From Herbidospora mongoliensis (GTDB lineage: Bacteria; Actinomycetota; Actinomycetes; Streptosporangiales; Streptosporangiaceae): a stretch of DNA of 64,000 nucleotides. Positions 36,614 to 47,023 of this stretch are shown here, one piece after another. The notes beneath the pieces are model-generated. The model was given only the letters and a program-made list of their open reading frames with translations, had not been told where the DNA came from and searched no databases. The stretch's first letter is position 1; each line of letters starts with the position of its first letter. The translations under genes were made by a program, and so were the position numbers. The stretch spans positions 496,001 to 560,000 of the forward strand of contig NZ_BBXD01000010.1 of assembly GCF_001570545.1 (NCBI RefSeq). Direction: 5' to 3'.

Positions 36614-37375
36614 ATGACCCCTCACGAGGCCCGGAGGCGGTTCCGGGCCGGGCTGAAGACGCCCACCGCAGGGTGGTGTCCGGGTTACGCCCAGGCCAAC
36701 CTGCTCGCCGTGCCCGCGGACCTCGCATACGACATGCTGCTCTTCGCGCAGCGCAATCCCAAGCCCTGTCCGATTCTGGACGTCGGAGATCCCGGGGCCA
36801 CCAGTCTGCCGATCTTCGCGGGCGATCTGCGCACTGATCTGCCGGGATATGTCGTGTACGAGAACGGCGCGCCCGTCGCCGAGATGACCGATGTCTCCCG
36901 GTTCTGGCGGGATGATCTCGTACCGTTCCTGATCGGGTGCAGTTTCACCTTTGAAGACGCGCTGATCCGGGAGGACATTCCGGTCAGGCATCTGGAGATG
37001 GGCGTCAACGTCCCGATGTACCGCACGTCGGTGCCCTGCCGCCCGGCCGGACGGCTGTCGGGGCCGCTGGTGGTGTCGATGCGGCCGATTCCGGCCGGTT
37101 CGGTCCCCGACGCGGTACGCGTCACCGCGCGCTACCCGCAGGTCCACGGAGCCCCCGTGCACATCGGTGATCCGGCGAGCCTGGGGATCGACGACCTCGC
37201 CGCGCCCGACTTCGGCGATCCGGTCGAGGTCCGGCCGGGGGAGGTGCCGGTGTTCTGGGCCTGCGGAGTCACTCCGCAGGCCGCCGTGATGGCCGCCGGG
37301 ATCCCGTTCGCGATCGGCCATGCGCCGGGGCACATGGCGATCACCGATGTCAGAGATTCCGCCTATCAGGTCTAG
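36614..37375 (+). CDS. DUF1445 putative hydro-lyase
   Basis: 253-residue member of the DUF1445 (D-glutamate cyclase-like/putative hydro-lyase) family. Family motifs include [19 protein letters not shown] at the N-terminus, [33 protein letters not shown] and the C-terminal [14 protein letters not shown] and [10 protein letters not shown]. The reaction is unproven; mammalian relatives hydrate D-glutamate. ATG 36614 has GGAGG upstream. Its stop overlaps the 3' end of the convergent oxidoreductase gene by four bases. Confidence 0.88.
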   Translation: MTPHEARRRFRAGLKTPTAGWCPGYAQANLLAVPADLAYDMLLFAQRNPKPCPILDVGDPGATSLPIFAGDLRTDLPGYVVYENGAPVAEMTDVSRFWRDDLVPFLIGCSFTFEDALIREDIPVRHLEMGVNVPMYRTSVPCRPAGRLSGPLVVSMRPIPAGSVPDAVRVTARYPQVHGAPVHIGDPASLGIDDLAAPDFGDPVEVRPGEVPVFWACGVTPQAAVMAAGIPFAIGHAPGHMAITDVRDSAYQV

Positions 37376-38754
37376 AGGCCGTAGGTCTCCAGCAGGCGCA
37401 GCCACACCTCGCTGACCGTGGGGAACGACGGCACCGCGTGCCAGAGCTTCTCGATCGGCACCTCGGCGGTGATCGCGATGGTCGCGGAGTGGAGGAGATC
37501 CGCCACCGCCGGGGCCGCGAAGGTCACTCCGACGAGCACCTTGCGATCTTCGTCGACCACGGCCTTCGCGCGCCCGATGTAGCCGTCGGCCGACAGGTAG
37601 GCGCCGGTGATGCCGCTCATGTCGTACTCGACGGAACGGACGTTGAGCCCCCGCCGCCGCGCCTCCTCCTCGGTGATCCCGACCGCGCAGACCTGCGGAT
37701 CGGTGAAGACGACCTGAGGCGGGCCGTAGTGGTCGGCCTGGTCGCGCATCGACGGCAGGTCGTCGGGGCGGCGGTTGGCGCGGGCCGCGATGACGTCGCC
37801 GCACAACCTGGCCTGGTATTTGCCCATGTGGGTGAGCAGCGCCCGGCCGTTGGCGTCGCCGACCGCGTAGAGCCAGTCGTGGCTGGGCGAGCGCATGCTG
37901 TCGTCCACCTCGATCGGGCGGCCGTCCGGCAGGCCGACGGTGTCGAGGCCGATGTCGACGCCGATGCGCCGCCCGGTCGCGACCAGGATCTCGTCGGCGG
38001 TCAGCGTCGTGCCGTCGGACAGGTGCGCCACGACCTCGCTGCCGGTCCGCTCGACCCGCTCGATCTCGGTGCCGAACCGGATGTCGATGCCCCGCGCCAC
38101 GAGCGCGTCGGCGACCATCGTGGCGGCGAAGTTCTCACACCGGCCGAGCAGCCGGTGGCCACGCACGATCATGGTCGTCTCGGTCGCGCCCAGGGCATGG
38201 AGCGCCTGGGACATCTCGCACGCCACCACGCCGCCGCCCAGCACGATCAGCCGGCCCGGCACCTTCTTCACGCCGGTGGCCTCGCGGTTCGTCCACGGGT
38301 TCGCCTCGGCCAGCCCCGGAATCGGCGGGATCGCCGCCAGGCTGCCCGTCGCCACCACGACCGCGTGCCGAGCGGTCAGCACCCGGCCCCCGACCTCGAC
38401 CTTCCGCTCCCCGGCGATCCGCGCCCGGCCCCTGATGTACGTGGACGGCAGCGACTCCAGCCAGCGCGCCTGGCCGTTGTCGCTGTAGTCGTTCACCGCC
38501 CAGTCACGCCGCGCCAGCACCGCCTGCACGTCGATCGGTCCCACCGTCAGACCGGGCGCCCGTTCGACCTCTCCGGCCAGGTCGACGGGGCGCAGCAGCG
38601 CCTTGCTCGGCACGCACGCCCAGTACGAACACTCGCCTCCGGCGAGTTCGGCCTCGATCACGGCGACCGACAGGCCCCCGCGTACGGCCCGGTCGACCAC
38701 GTTCTCCCCGACCGGGCCCGCGCCCATAACGATCACGTCGAAGACGTCAGCCAT
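37372..38754 (-). CDS. FAD-dependent pyridine nucleotide-disulfide oxidoreductase
   Basis: 460-residue flavoprotein with the same architecture as 17008-18351: [19 protein letters not shown] (FAD), redox disulfide [16 protein letters not shown](P)-binding [17 protein letters not shown], second FAD motif LYAVGDANG and a dimer interface. Unlike lipoamide dehydrogenase the C-terminal His-Glu pair is not in the usual HAHPT context (HAVPSFPT instead), so the substrate is uncertain. ATG 38754 follows GGAGGAAGAG. It is divergent from the ABC exporter gene at 38842 and close to the palindrome at 38802. Confidence 0.9.
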   Translation of the reverse strand: MADVFDVIVMGAGPVGENVVDRAVRGGLSVAVIEAELAGGECSYWACVPSKALLRPVDLAGEVERAPGLTVGPIDVQAVLARRDWAVNDYSDNGQARWLESLPSTYIRGRARIAGERKVEVGGRVLTARHAVVVATGSLAAIPPIPGLAEANPWTNREATGVKKVPGRLIVLGGGVVACEMSQALHALGATETTMIVRGHRLLGRCENFAATMVADALVARGIDIRFGTEIERVERTGSEVVAHLSDGTTLTADEILVATGRRIGVDIGLDTVGLPDGRPIEVDDSMRSPSHDWLYAVGDANGRALLTHMGKYQARLCGDVIAARANRRPDDLPSMRDQADHYGPPQVVFTDPQVCAVGITEEEARRRGLNVRSVEYDMSGITGAYLSADGYIGRAKAVVDEDRKVLVGVTFAAPAVADLLHSATIAITAEVPIEKLWHAVPSFPTVSEVWLRLLETYGL

Positions 38755-38801
38755 CTCTTCCTCCCGTTGATCTCCGAGACGACCGTATCCCGCGAGTCGC
38801 C

Positions 38802-38818
38802 GCTAGATCCGATCTAGC
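38802..38818. promoter_or_regulatory. Perfect palindrome before the first ABC exporter
   Basis: GCTAGATC-C-GATCTAGC is a perfect 17-bp palindrome in the 87-base gap between the divergent oxidoreductase and exporter genes, 23 bases upstream of the ATPase ATG. It is very likely an operator of a TetR- or PadR-like repressor. No such regulator gene is adjacent. Confidence 0.6.
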
Positions 38819-38841
38819 ACGCGGTCTCGCGCCTATAGGGC

Positions 38842-39818
<977 letters not shown>

Positions 39819-39822
<4 letters not shown>

Positions 39823-40679
39823 GCAGCACCGTCACCGAGAAGACCACCGAGACGACCGAGCCGGTCTACGTCCCCACGGCCGAGGCCATCGGGGCGATCC
39901 TCGACCCCCGGGCGCGACCACCCCGGCCGAGCGCGCTGTCGGCGTCGCTGACGTTCGGGTGGCGCGCGATCCTGAAGATCAAGCATGTGCCGGAGCAGCT
40001 GTTCGACGTGACGGCGTTCCCGATCATGATGACGCTGATGTTCACCTACCTGTTCGGCGGTGCGCTGGCCGGGTCGACCACGGAGTATCTCCAGTTCCTG
40101 CTGCCCGGGATCATGGTGCAGAGCGTCGTGATGACAACCATGTACAGCGGGATCGCGGTGAACGTCGACATCGCCAAGGGCGTCTTCGACCGGTTCAAGT
40201 CCCTGCCGATCTGGCGGCCCGCGGCCATGGTGGGCAACCTGCTGGGCGACGTGCTGCGTTATGTGCTGGCGTCGCTGGTGATCACTGTGGTCGGGCTGAT
40301 CCTGGGGTTCCGGCCGGCCGGCGGTGTGATGGGCGTGGCCGCGGGGATCGGGCTGCTGGTCGTGTTCTCGTTCGCGTTCTCATGGATCTGGACGATGTGC
40401 GGGCTCTACCTGCGCAGCGAGAAGTCGGTCATGGGGGTCAGCATGCTCGTGCTGTTCCCCTTGACGTTCCTGAGCAACATCTTCGTCGACCCGTCGACGA
40501 TGCCCGGGTGGCTGCAGGCCTTCGTCGAGATCAACCCGATCACGCGGCTGGTGGCGGCGGTTCGGGGCCTGATGGACGGCAATCCGGATATGGGCGAGCT
40601 GACCTGGGTGTTCATCGCCACGGTGGCGCTGCTGGCCATTTTTGGACCGCTGACGATGCGGGCGTACAACAGGAAGTAA
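39819..40679 (+). CDS. ABC-2 type permease (DrrB-like)
   Basis: 286-residue permease with about six membrane helices of the ABC-2 family ([94 protein letters not shown]). An extra hydrophilic N-terminus of about 40 residues is present. It forms the membrane part of the exporter with the ATPase coded just before, with which it overlaps by four bases. A terminator hairpin follows at 40687. Confidence 0.93.
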
Positions 40680-40686
40680 GGCTTTC

Positions 40687-40718
40687 GGGCCGCCGCCTGA
40701 ACGGGGGCACGGCGGCCC
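40687..40718. terminator. Hairpin between exporter permease and AAA regulator
   Basis: GGGCCGCCG (40687-40695) pairs with CGGCGGCCC (40710-40718) around a 14-base loop. It separates two convergent genes and could end both transcripts. There is no strong T-tract. Confidence 0.6.
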
Positions 40719-40739
40719 GGGAGTCTTCCTCCGGCGAAT

Positions 40740-43700
40740 TCAGAGCCGCCAGCCGACCGGTGACTCCGGCCGGTAGCGGCACGACGAGCCCGTGCTGATC
40801 GACTCGCGCAGGTGGGAAGCGAGAGAGGGATGGCGTTCGCCGAGTTTGCGCAGAGTGTCGCGGATCCGGGCGGTCACCGTCTTGCGGGCCCGCTCGGCCT
40901 CGTCGCCCAGCCGCCGGTCGCGCCCCGCCAGACCGGCGGCGGCGCGCAGTTCGGCGAGCAGCGCCTCACGCTCCCGGTCGAGGGTGGCGGCGCGGTCGTC
41001 GTCGCCGAGAGACGCGGCCCGGTCGATCTCCTCGTCGAGCCGGGCGAGGTGGCGCCGGTAACGCGCCTTGGCCTCGTCGTCGAGCACGGGATCGCCGCCG
41101 AAGCTCCGGGCCGCGACCGCCTCCCTGCCCCCTTCGGGGTTGAGCAGCCGGACCGCCGGGATGTCGGTGCCGGGAGCCCCCAGCAGGTTGTGCAGGTCGC
41201 GCAGGCCTTTGGCATCGGGCATGCGGATCACCAGGTCGTCGTAGGCCAGCTCCCAGACGTCGCCGTCACGACGGAAGGTGGGCTTGATCTGGGATCGCCC
41301 GACCTCGGCGGCCTCCCGCCGAACCTCCGCGAACGCGCTGCCCAGGGCCGACCCGCCCGCGTGGCCGACCTGGCCACTGTCCGTCGGCGGCCTCGCCATC
41401 TCTCGCCGGACCCGGGTGACCTGCTCGCGGATGTGGCTCATGCCCAGCTCGGCCGCTTCGGCCGCCGTCTCGTCGAGCAGGACCCGGGCCCGCTCCCGAT
41501 CACCGAGGGCCAGCAGGGCCCGCCCCATGTGGACTCCGGCCTCCACCACCCAAGGCCGCGCCTCCATGGCCACCGCCGCTTCCCGCGCCGTGGTCAGCCG
41601 GGAGAACGCCTCGTGCCACCGCCCCTGCGAGGCGGCCAGGACGCCGAGCCAGTGGTCGACCGGTCCGGCGATGTCGCAGCCGCCGATGCTGACCAGCCAG
41701 TTGCCCGAATGGGGCGCCAGTGTCTCGGCCGCCCATGCCGTCAGCGCCGGGTCGGACGATTCGGCCGCCGCCTGGGCGATGAACCGCAGCCCCAGCGGGG
41801 CGAACGCGCGCGGATAGGAGTCGGCGCCGTCGTCGGGCATTGTGGCCAGCGCGGTGTCGAGGTCGCCCGACTGGAGTGCGGTGATGCCTCTCAGCAGGTC
41901 GGCCTGCGGGTGGCCGGAGGTCTCCAGCCGCGCCAGCACCGCCGGGATCTCGGTGAACCGGCCCTGGTGGAGCAGCACCGCCCACAGGATGTGGTCGACC
42001 ATGAAGGCGAACTTGTGGCGGCTGTCTTCGTCGACCACCTCGATCGCGCCGCGCACGAACTCCTCGGCCTCGGCGAACCGGCCGGCCAGGGTCATGATGA
42101 TCGACTGGTCGATCCGGGCGGAGAAGATCATGCGTTCGCCGCCGACGCGCAGCGCGAACGCGGTCGACTCGGTGAACTGGTCGAGGTAGGCGGGGTCGCC
42201 CGCCTCCAGCAGCGCCACCCAGCGCAGCGAGGCGGCGAAGTGCTCGGTGCCGGTGTCGGCGCTGCGCCGGGCGACGGTCTCCATCTCGCTGGTCAGCTCG
42301 ATGCGCTCGGCAGCGGTGCCCAGGCCGAACAGCACGTCGTGGCGGGCGGCCAGCCCGAAGGCCAGCGTTTCGTCGTCGTCGCCCGCGCGGGCGATCGCCG
42401 CGATGTGGATCGTCAGCTCGTCGGCCATCGCGTCGGTCGACGTGGCCTGGTCGCCGCCGATCAGGGCGCGGTGGGCCTGGCGGACGATCTCGGCGCTGCG
42501 GCCCCCGCCGGGACCGCCGCCCATCATGCCGGGCCCGTCGATGCGGTAGTAGCTGATCGCGACCCGGGCCAGCACGTCGGCGTCGCCGGTCTGGGTGGCG
42601 AAGAACCAGGCCGACTCGAGCGTGGCGCGGGTCTCGCCGACGTCGTTGACGTGGAACAGGCAGGCGCTCAGCTCTATCGCGATCATCGCCCGGCGTCGTG
42701 GCTCCAGCCCCTCGCCCCGGGTGGCGGCCTTGCGCAGATGGCCGATCGACTCCTCGATGGCCATGCGCCCGTGGGCCTCGCCGGCCGCCGACAGCAGCCG
42801 CGCGACCGTGACCGTCGACGGCAGCTGGTGGCCCGCCTGGTAGGCGTGGCGGGCCTGGTCGGCGGGGAGGATGTGGGCGGCCAGCGCCGGATCGGCGTCG
42901 AGGGCCATGATCACACCGGCGTGCCGCCCGGCCGCGTGCTCACCGAGGGATTCGTAGAGCGTCTCGCGTACGAGATCATGGGCGAAGCCCAGCCGCCCCT
43001 CGGTGAGCTGGACGACCAGGCGCGAGGCCACGGCCTGCCCGAGAAGCGCGTCGACGCGGTGGGCCGGCAGCCCGGCCAGCGCCGCCAGCACGTCGCGCTG
43101 GAACTCGCGCCCCAGCACCGACGCGTCGGTCAGTAACGCCGCGACCTGCGGTGACAGCAACGAGACGCGTTTCTGCACCGCGTCGCGCACCCCCGGCGCG
43201 ATCGCGGTCACCGACCCGCCGCCCTGCCAGAGCCGGGCGGTCTGCTCGACGAAGAACGGATTGCCGCCGGTGCGCCGGTGCACCTCGTCGACCAAAGGGG
43301 GATCTGGCACCCGCCCGGCCGTGCGGGTCATCAGCGCGCCCACCTCGTCGCGCCCCAGCCCGGTCAGCGAGATGCACGTCGCCTTCGCCACCAGCGGCAT
43401 GATCAGCGGCGCCAGCGGATGACCGGGCGCCTCGGCCTCGACGTCGCGGTAGGTGCCGACCAGCAGCAGCCGCTCGAACCAGGTGTGCTGGGCGGCGAAC
43501 TCCAGCAGCTTCAGCGACGCGGTGTCGGCCCAGTGGAGATCGTCGAGCACCACCACGACCGGACGGCTCTGCGCCACCGACACCAGCGCCGTCGCCACCG
43601 CGTCGTAGAGCCGGAACCCCTCGAACGGCTCCTTGCCGGCACCGGACCGCTCACCCAGCAGGATCGCCAGCACCTCGGTGGTGTCGGCCCCCACCGACGA

Positions 43701-43967
43701 CCACTCGGGGGCGCGCCGCAGCGCGCGGATGACCTGCACCCAGGGCCAGTAGCCGGGCGCGCCGTCGGACTGCCAGCACGACCCGCCGAGCACCAGGGCC
43801 CCGGCCCGCTTGGCCTCTTCGACCCCACCGGTGACCAGCGTGGTCTTGCCGATCCCGGCCTCCCCGGTGACCAGCACCAGGCCCCCGTGACTGTCGAGGG
43901 CCCGGCCGATCTCCGCACGCAGCAACCCGACGGGGTGATCCCGCCCGATGAGCTGAGAGTCCATCAC
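40740..43967 (-). CDS. Large AAA/LuxR-like ATP-binding regulator without C-terminal HTH
   Basis: 1075-residue protein with an N-terminal AAA_16 ATPase: Walker A GEAGIGKTT (35-43) and Walker B VVVVLDDLHWAD (about 137-148). A long TPR-like helical region follows (about 350-850). Instead of the LuxR-type HTH of relatives, the end has a coiled segment (DEEIDRAASLGDDDRAATLD and on) and a conserved terminal motif ARIRDTLRKLGERHPSLASHL ending near SSCRYRPESPVGW. This is known in similar actinomycete regulators but its function is undescribed. It lies between two drug-type exporters. Start ATG 43967 or the next ATG 43964. Confidence 0.85.
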   Translation of the reverse strand: MMDSQLIGRDHPVGLLRAEIGRALDSHGGLVLVTGEAGIGKTTLVTGGVEEAKRAGALVLGGSCWQSDGAPGYWPWVQVIRALRRAPEWSSVGADTTEVLAILLGERSGAGKEPFEGFRLYDAVATALVSVAQSRPVVVVLDDLHWADTASLKLLEFAAQHTWFERLLLVGTYRDVEAEAPGHPLAPLIMPLVAKATCISLTGLGRDEVGALMTRTAGRVPDPPLVDEVHRRTGGNPFFVEQTARLWQGGGSVTAIAPGVRDAVQKRVSLLSPQVAALLTDASVLGREFQRDVLAALAGLPAHRVDALLGQAVASRLVVQLTEGRLGFAHDLVRETLYESLGEHAAGRHAGVIMALDADPALAAHILPADQARHAYQAGHQLPSTVTVARLLSAAGEAHGRMAIEESIGHLRKAATRGEGLEPRRRAMIAIELSACLFHVNDVGETRATLESAWFFATQTGDADVLARVAISYYRIDGPGMMGGGPGGGRSAEIVRQAHRALIGGDQATSTDAMADELTIHIAAIARAGDDDETLAFGLAARHDVLFGLGTAAERIELTSEMETVARRSADTGTEHFAASLRWVALLEAGDPAYLDQFTESTAFALRVGGERMIFSARIDQSIIMTLAGRFAEAEEFVRGAIEVVDEDSRHKFAFMVDHILWAVLLHQGRFTEIPAVLARLETSGHPQADLLRGITALQSGDLDTALATMPDDGADSYPRAFAPLGLRFIAQAAAESSDPALTAWAAETLAPHSGNWLVSIGGCDIAGPVDHWLGVLAASQGRWHEAFSRLTTAREAAVAMEARPWVVEAGVHMGRALLALGDRERARVLLDETAAEAAELGMSHIREQVTRVRREMARPPTDSGQVGHAGGSALGSAFAEVRREAAEVGRSQIKPTFRRDGDVWELAYDDLVIRMPDAKGLRDLHNLLGAPGTDIPAVRLLNPEGGREAVAARSFGGDPVLDDEAKARYRRHLARLDEEIDRAASLGDDDRAATLDREREALLAELRAAAGLAGRDRRLGDEAERARKTVTARIRDTLRKLGERHPSLASHLRESISTGSSCRYRPESPVGWRL

Positions 43968-43996
43968 CCTACGCTAGCGACCCGGGCCGACATTTT

Positions 43997-44758
43997 TCAT
44001 ATCGAACGCCGGTACGAATCGAACGTCCGCGTCGCCACCGCCGCGAGCGCCGCCGTGACCAGCACGAGCAGCCCCAGCCGCCCGCCGACCCCGGCCCAGT
44101 CGGGCGCGGCGGCCATCGCCTCGCGCGAGGCCGTCACCGCCCAGTCGATCGGGTTGTATCTGGCGACGGTCCTGATCCACCCGGGCACCGCGTCCTGGGC
44201 CAGCAGCGCCGTCGACAGGAACGCCAGCGGCAGCGCCAGCATGACCGACAGCCCGATCAGGGCCTCCCGGCTCCGCAGCACCAGCGCGTAGGCGTTCGAG
44301 ATCGAGCAGATCGCCCCGGTGAGCAGGATCGCGGCGGCGTAGGTGACCAGCACGCCGCCGAGGGTGAACCGGGCCCCGAGCGGCCAGCCGACGAGGAAGA
44401 TGATCGTCGTCTGGACCACCGTGGTGATCGAGTTGTAGACCAGCGACGACAGGATCAGCGCGCCCCGGCGCAGCGGAGTGGTCAGCATCCTGTCGAGGCT
44501 GCCCTGCTGCATCATCTCGATGAACGTCATCCCGGCCCAGTTGGCGCCGAACAGCACGTTCATCACGACGATGCCGGGGATCAGGAAGTCGATGTAGCTC
44601 GTGGTGGCGAACCCGGGCAGCTCGACGACCCGCTTGAACAACTCGCCGAACAGCAGCAGCCAGATCATCGGCTGGACCAGCGAGATCAGCACGAAGAACG
44701 GCTGCCGGAGCAGCGCCCGCACCGACTGGGCGGCGAGGTGGAAGGTGTGCGTGATCAC
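43997..44758 (-). CDS. ABC-2 type permease
   Basis: 253-residue permease of the ABC-2 family with about six helices (ISLVQPMIWLLLFGELF, FLIPGIVVMNVLFGANW, TTVVQTTIIFLVGWPLG, GGVLVTYAAAILLTGAI, IGLSVMLALPLAFLSTAL, GLLVLVTAALAAVA). It forms an exporter with the ATPase whose stop overlaps its start by four bases (ATPase 44755-45702). The conserved QPMIWLLLFG segment is typical of drug exporters. Between this gene and the AAA regulator only 29 bases remain. Confidence 0.93.
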   Translation of the reverse strand: MITHTFHLAAQSVRALLRQPFFVLISLVQPMIWLLLFGELFKRVVELPGFATTSYIDFLIPGIVVMNVLFGANWAGMTFIEMMQQGSLDRMLTTPLRRGALILSSLVYNSITTVVQTTIIFLVGWPLGARFTLGGVLVTYAAAILLTGAICSISNAYALVLRSREALIGLSVMLALPLAFLSTALLAQDAVPGWIRTVARYNPIDWAVTASREAMAAAPDWAGVGGRLGLLVLVTAALAAVATRTFDSYRRSI

Positions 44759-45702
44759 GCCGCCACCTCCCCGGAGGCGTCGGCGAAGCTGCGGCCGGTG
44801 TGCCGGAGGTAGACGTCGTCCAGCGACGGCCGGGACACCGCGACCGACGCGACCGTGACACCCGCGGCGTCGAGGGCCGCCAGCACGGCCGGGACGGCCG
44901 CCGCGCCGTCGTGCACGCGGGCCCGGACCGTCCGGCCGCTCACCGTGACCTCGCGGCCGTGGGTCTTCAGGATCGGTACGGCCTCCGTCGCCGCCGCCGG
45001 GTCGGCCAGGTCGACGTGGATGGCGTCGCCCTGGAGTTCGGACTTGAGGGAGTCGGGGGTCCCCAGGGCCACCACCCGGCCCCGGTCGACGATCGCCAGC
45101 CGGGCGGCGAGCCGGTCGGCCTCCTCCAGGTAGTGGGTGGTGAGCAGGATGGTCATGCCCTCGTCGGTGAGGCGGCCGATCTCGGCCCAGGTCTCCGCGC
45201 GGGCCTCCGGGTCGAGGCCCGTGGTGGGCTCGTCGAGGAACAGCACGGTGGGACGGTGGATGAGGCCCATCGCGATGTCGAGTTTGCGTTGCATGCCGCC
45301 TGAGTAGGTGCGGGCCGGGCGGTCGGCGGCGGCGTCGAGGCCGAATCTGCCCAGCAGGTGGGTGATGCGGGTGTTCCGGTCGGAGGTCCGCATGCCGTAC
45401 AGGGCGGCCTGGAGACGGAGGTTCTCGCGGCCGGTGGCGGCGGGGTCGATGCCGGGTTTCTGGGTGACGCAGCCGATCGCGGTGCGCACCTTGTCTGGAT
45501 TTTTCATGACGTCGTGGCCGGCGACCACGGCCGAGCCGCTCGTCGGAGCCGACAGCGTGGTGAGGATCTTGATAGTGGTGGACTTGCCCGCGCCGTTGGG
45601 CCCCAGGAGCCCGAAGACGATGCCCGGCGGGATGTCGAGGGTCAGCTCGTCGAGCGCCCTGACCTTCCCGTAGTCCTTGACCAGTCGATCAGCGGTGATC
45701 AT
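44755..45702 (-). CDS. ABC exporter ATP-binding protein (DrrA-like)
   Basis: 315-residue ATPase of the DrrA/daunorubicin type. Walker A GPNGAGKST, signature YSGGMQRKLD, Walker [15 protein letters not shown]-loop TILLTTHYLEEAD, and the C-terminal extension ending in SRPSLDDVYLRHTGRSF. ATG 45702 is the conserved start (MITADRLVKDYGKVRALD) with GGAAAG upstream. It is translated together with the permease. The PadR-family gene 113 bases upstream on the same strand, with its own palindrome, is the likely repressor. It is a diverged paralogue of 38842-39822. Confidence 0.93.
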   Translation of the reverse strand: MITADRLVKDYGKVRALDELTLDIPPGIVFGLLGPNGAGKSTTIKILTTLSAPTSGSAVVAGHDVMKNPDKVRTAIGCVTQKPGIDPAATGRENLRLQAALYGMRTSDRNTRITHLLGRFGLDAAADRPARTYSGGMQRKLDIAMGLIHRPTVLFLDEPTTGLDPEARAETWAEIGRLTDEGMTILLTTHYLEEADRLAARLAIVDRGRVVALGTPDSLKSELQGDAIHVDLADPAAATEAVPILKTHGREVTVSGRTVRARVHDGAAAVPAVLAALDAAGVTVASVAVSRPSLDDVYLRHTGRSFADASGEVAA

Positions 45703-45814
45703 TGATGATCTTTCCGGCTGCCCGCGTAGCATGAGTCTGTTGCGATGACGGCTGCTACCGGCGGCCTTTGTCGGTTCGCCCCGGGCCGGGTGCTGCAACA
45801 CCCGCCCGGGGCTC

Positions 45815-46411
45815 TCAATGGTCGGCGTGGAAGGCCCGCCAGTGTTCGAGCCCGGCGATCGAACCGTCGCCGATGTCTCTGATCAGGTCTTTCACGAAGA
45901 TGAGCTCGGTGCGCCGCAGGGCCAGCCGATATTCCCACTCGATGTAGAACAGCCGGTCGAGCTTGGCCATCGACTCGTGCCGGCGCAGCGCCTCGGCCTG
46001 CGCCAGTTCCTGCTCCAGCCGGACCGCCCGCTCTTCGAGCAGGTGCACGGCCTCCTCCGGCCGCAGACACCCCAGCAGCGACAGCGCCGCCTCGAAATCG
46101 GTGAAGTCCTTGGCCGGAACGGAGACCAGTTCGCTCAGCCAGTCGAGGAGCTCGACGCCACCCCCGGCGGTGATCTCGTAGACCGTGCGTTCGGGCCGGC
46201 GGCCGTCGCGCCCGGTCTCCCTGGCCTGGATCAGCGCGCGCTTCTCCAGCGACTGCACGACCGAGTAGAGCGACCCGTAGTTGAGCTTGATCGAGTCTTC
46301 CTTGCGGCGGTCGCGCATGGTGGTGGCCATCTCGTAGGGATGCATGGGCTGCTCGTAGAGCAGCGCCAGCACCGCGAGGGCCAGCGGATTGCTGCGGTGA
46401 CGTGCGCCCAA
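45815..46411 (-). CDS. PadR-family transcriptional repressor
   Basis: 198-residue regulator. The PadR winged helix is LALAVLALLYEQPMHPYEMATTMRDRRKEDSIKLNYGSLYSVVQSLEKRALI (about residues 10-60), with the Vir_act_alpha_C-type C-terminal helices (EEAVHLLEERAVRLEQEL). PadR proteins typically repress drug exporters and respond to their substrates. It lies upstream of the ATPase-permease pair on the same strand. A perfect TACTCGA-CT-TCGAGTA palindrome is 11 bases upstream of its start. Confidence 0.93.
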   Translation of the reverse strand: MGARHRSNPLALAVLALLYEQPMHPYEMATTMRDRRKEDSIKLNYGSLYSVVQSLEKRALIQARETGRDGRRPERTVYEITAGGGVELLDWLSELVSVPAKDFTDFEAALSLLGCLRPEEAVHLLEERAVRLEQELAQAEALRRHESMAKLDRLFYIEWEYRLALRRTELIFVKDLIRDIGDGSIAGLEHWRAFHADH

Positions 46412-46421
46412 TATCCCCCCT

Positions 46422-46437
46422 TACTCGACTTCGAGTA
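46422..46437. promoter_or_regulatory. PadR operator
   Basis: TACTCGA (46422-46428), CT, TCGAGTA (46431-46437) form a perfect 16-bp palindrome 11 bases upstream of the PadR ATG. A weaker, overlapping GAGACATGTC palindrome follows (46442-46451). Position and form fit autoregulated PadR repressors. Confidence 0.8.
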
Positions 46438-46518
46438 TTTCGAGACATGTCGCGAGTGTCAACACCCCGGAATTGCGGTGTGAAACCAGTCGGAGGATCA
46501 TGCAGAATGGGGCACTGG

Positions 46519-46595
46519 GCGCCCTTAGCTCAGTCGGATAGAGCAGTGGACTTCTAATCCACCGGTCGGGGGTTCGAATCCCTCAGGGCGCGCCA
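46519..46595 (+). tRNA. tRNA-Arg (anticodon TCT)
   Basis: A complete cloverleaf: acceptor GCGCCCT/AGGGCGC, D arm GCTC...GAGC, anticodon stem GTGGA/TCCAC with loop CTTCTAA (anticodon TCT, reading AGA), and T arm with TTCGAAT. The CCA end is encoded at 46593-46595. It lies between the PadR gene and a minus-strand small membrane protein, without other tRNAs nearby. No integration signs were seen at its 3' end. Confidence 0.97.
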
Positions 46596-46603
46596 ACCTT
46601 CCC

Positions 46604-46804
46604 TCATTCATGAGGCTCCTCGGGTTGAGGCTCGTCGGCCGGTTCGTCCCGGCCGAACAGCAGGGCCAGCACCTTCAGGGCCCTGGCGCTGTGCTTCTCG
46701 GAGAACGTCGCCGTCGACGCCTCGATGACCAGCAATATCGCGAGCACGGCCGCCACTCCAAGCGCGACGGCGAGAAACAGGCCGGTGGAGTCCTCCGGGG
46801 CCAT
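46604..46804 (-). CDS. Small single-pass membrane protein
   Basis: 66-residue protein starting MAPEDSTGLF. One hydrophobic helix (LAVALGVAAVLAILLVIEAS) is followed by a charged, proline-rich cytoplasmic tail (FGRDEPADEPQPEEPHE). I do not recognise a family. ATG 46804 is the last good start; the open frame reaches 46918. It is convergent with the tRNA gene, ending eight bases after the CCA. Confidence 0.55.
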   Translation of the reverse strand: MAPEDSTGLFLAVALGVAAVLAILLVIEASTATFSEKHSARALKVLALLFGRDEPADEPQPEEPHE

Positions 46805-47023
46805 CGCGAATGACCCCGCGGCGGCAGCGGCGCTCGACGTGGGCACGACCCACCTGGCGTTCACGGGAGAGACATTTCGTGTCCAGGTCCCTTCGCAGCG
46901 CAGTGACTTAACGATCAAGCCCTTGCTTGCGGCGAGCCTACCCGACAGTAGTCACGCTCCGTAGCAGGCTGTGACACGTTTTTCCAGTGCCGTCCGAACC
47001 TTGTTCCACTACTCTCAATACGC

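Noticed and set aside
46519-46804. A tRNA-Arg integration site with an adjacent mobile island
   Set aside because: No integrase, no repeat of the tRNA 3' end and no shift in gene type is seen on either side.
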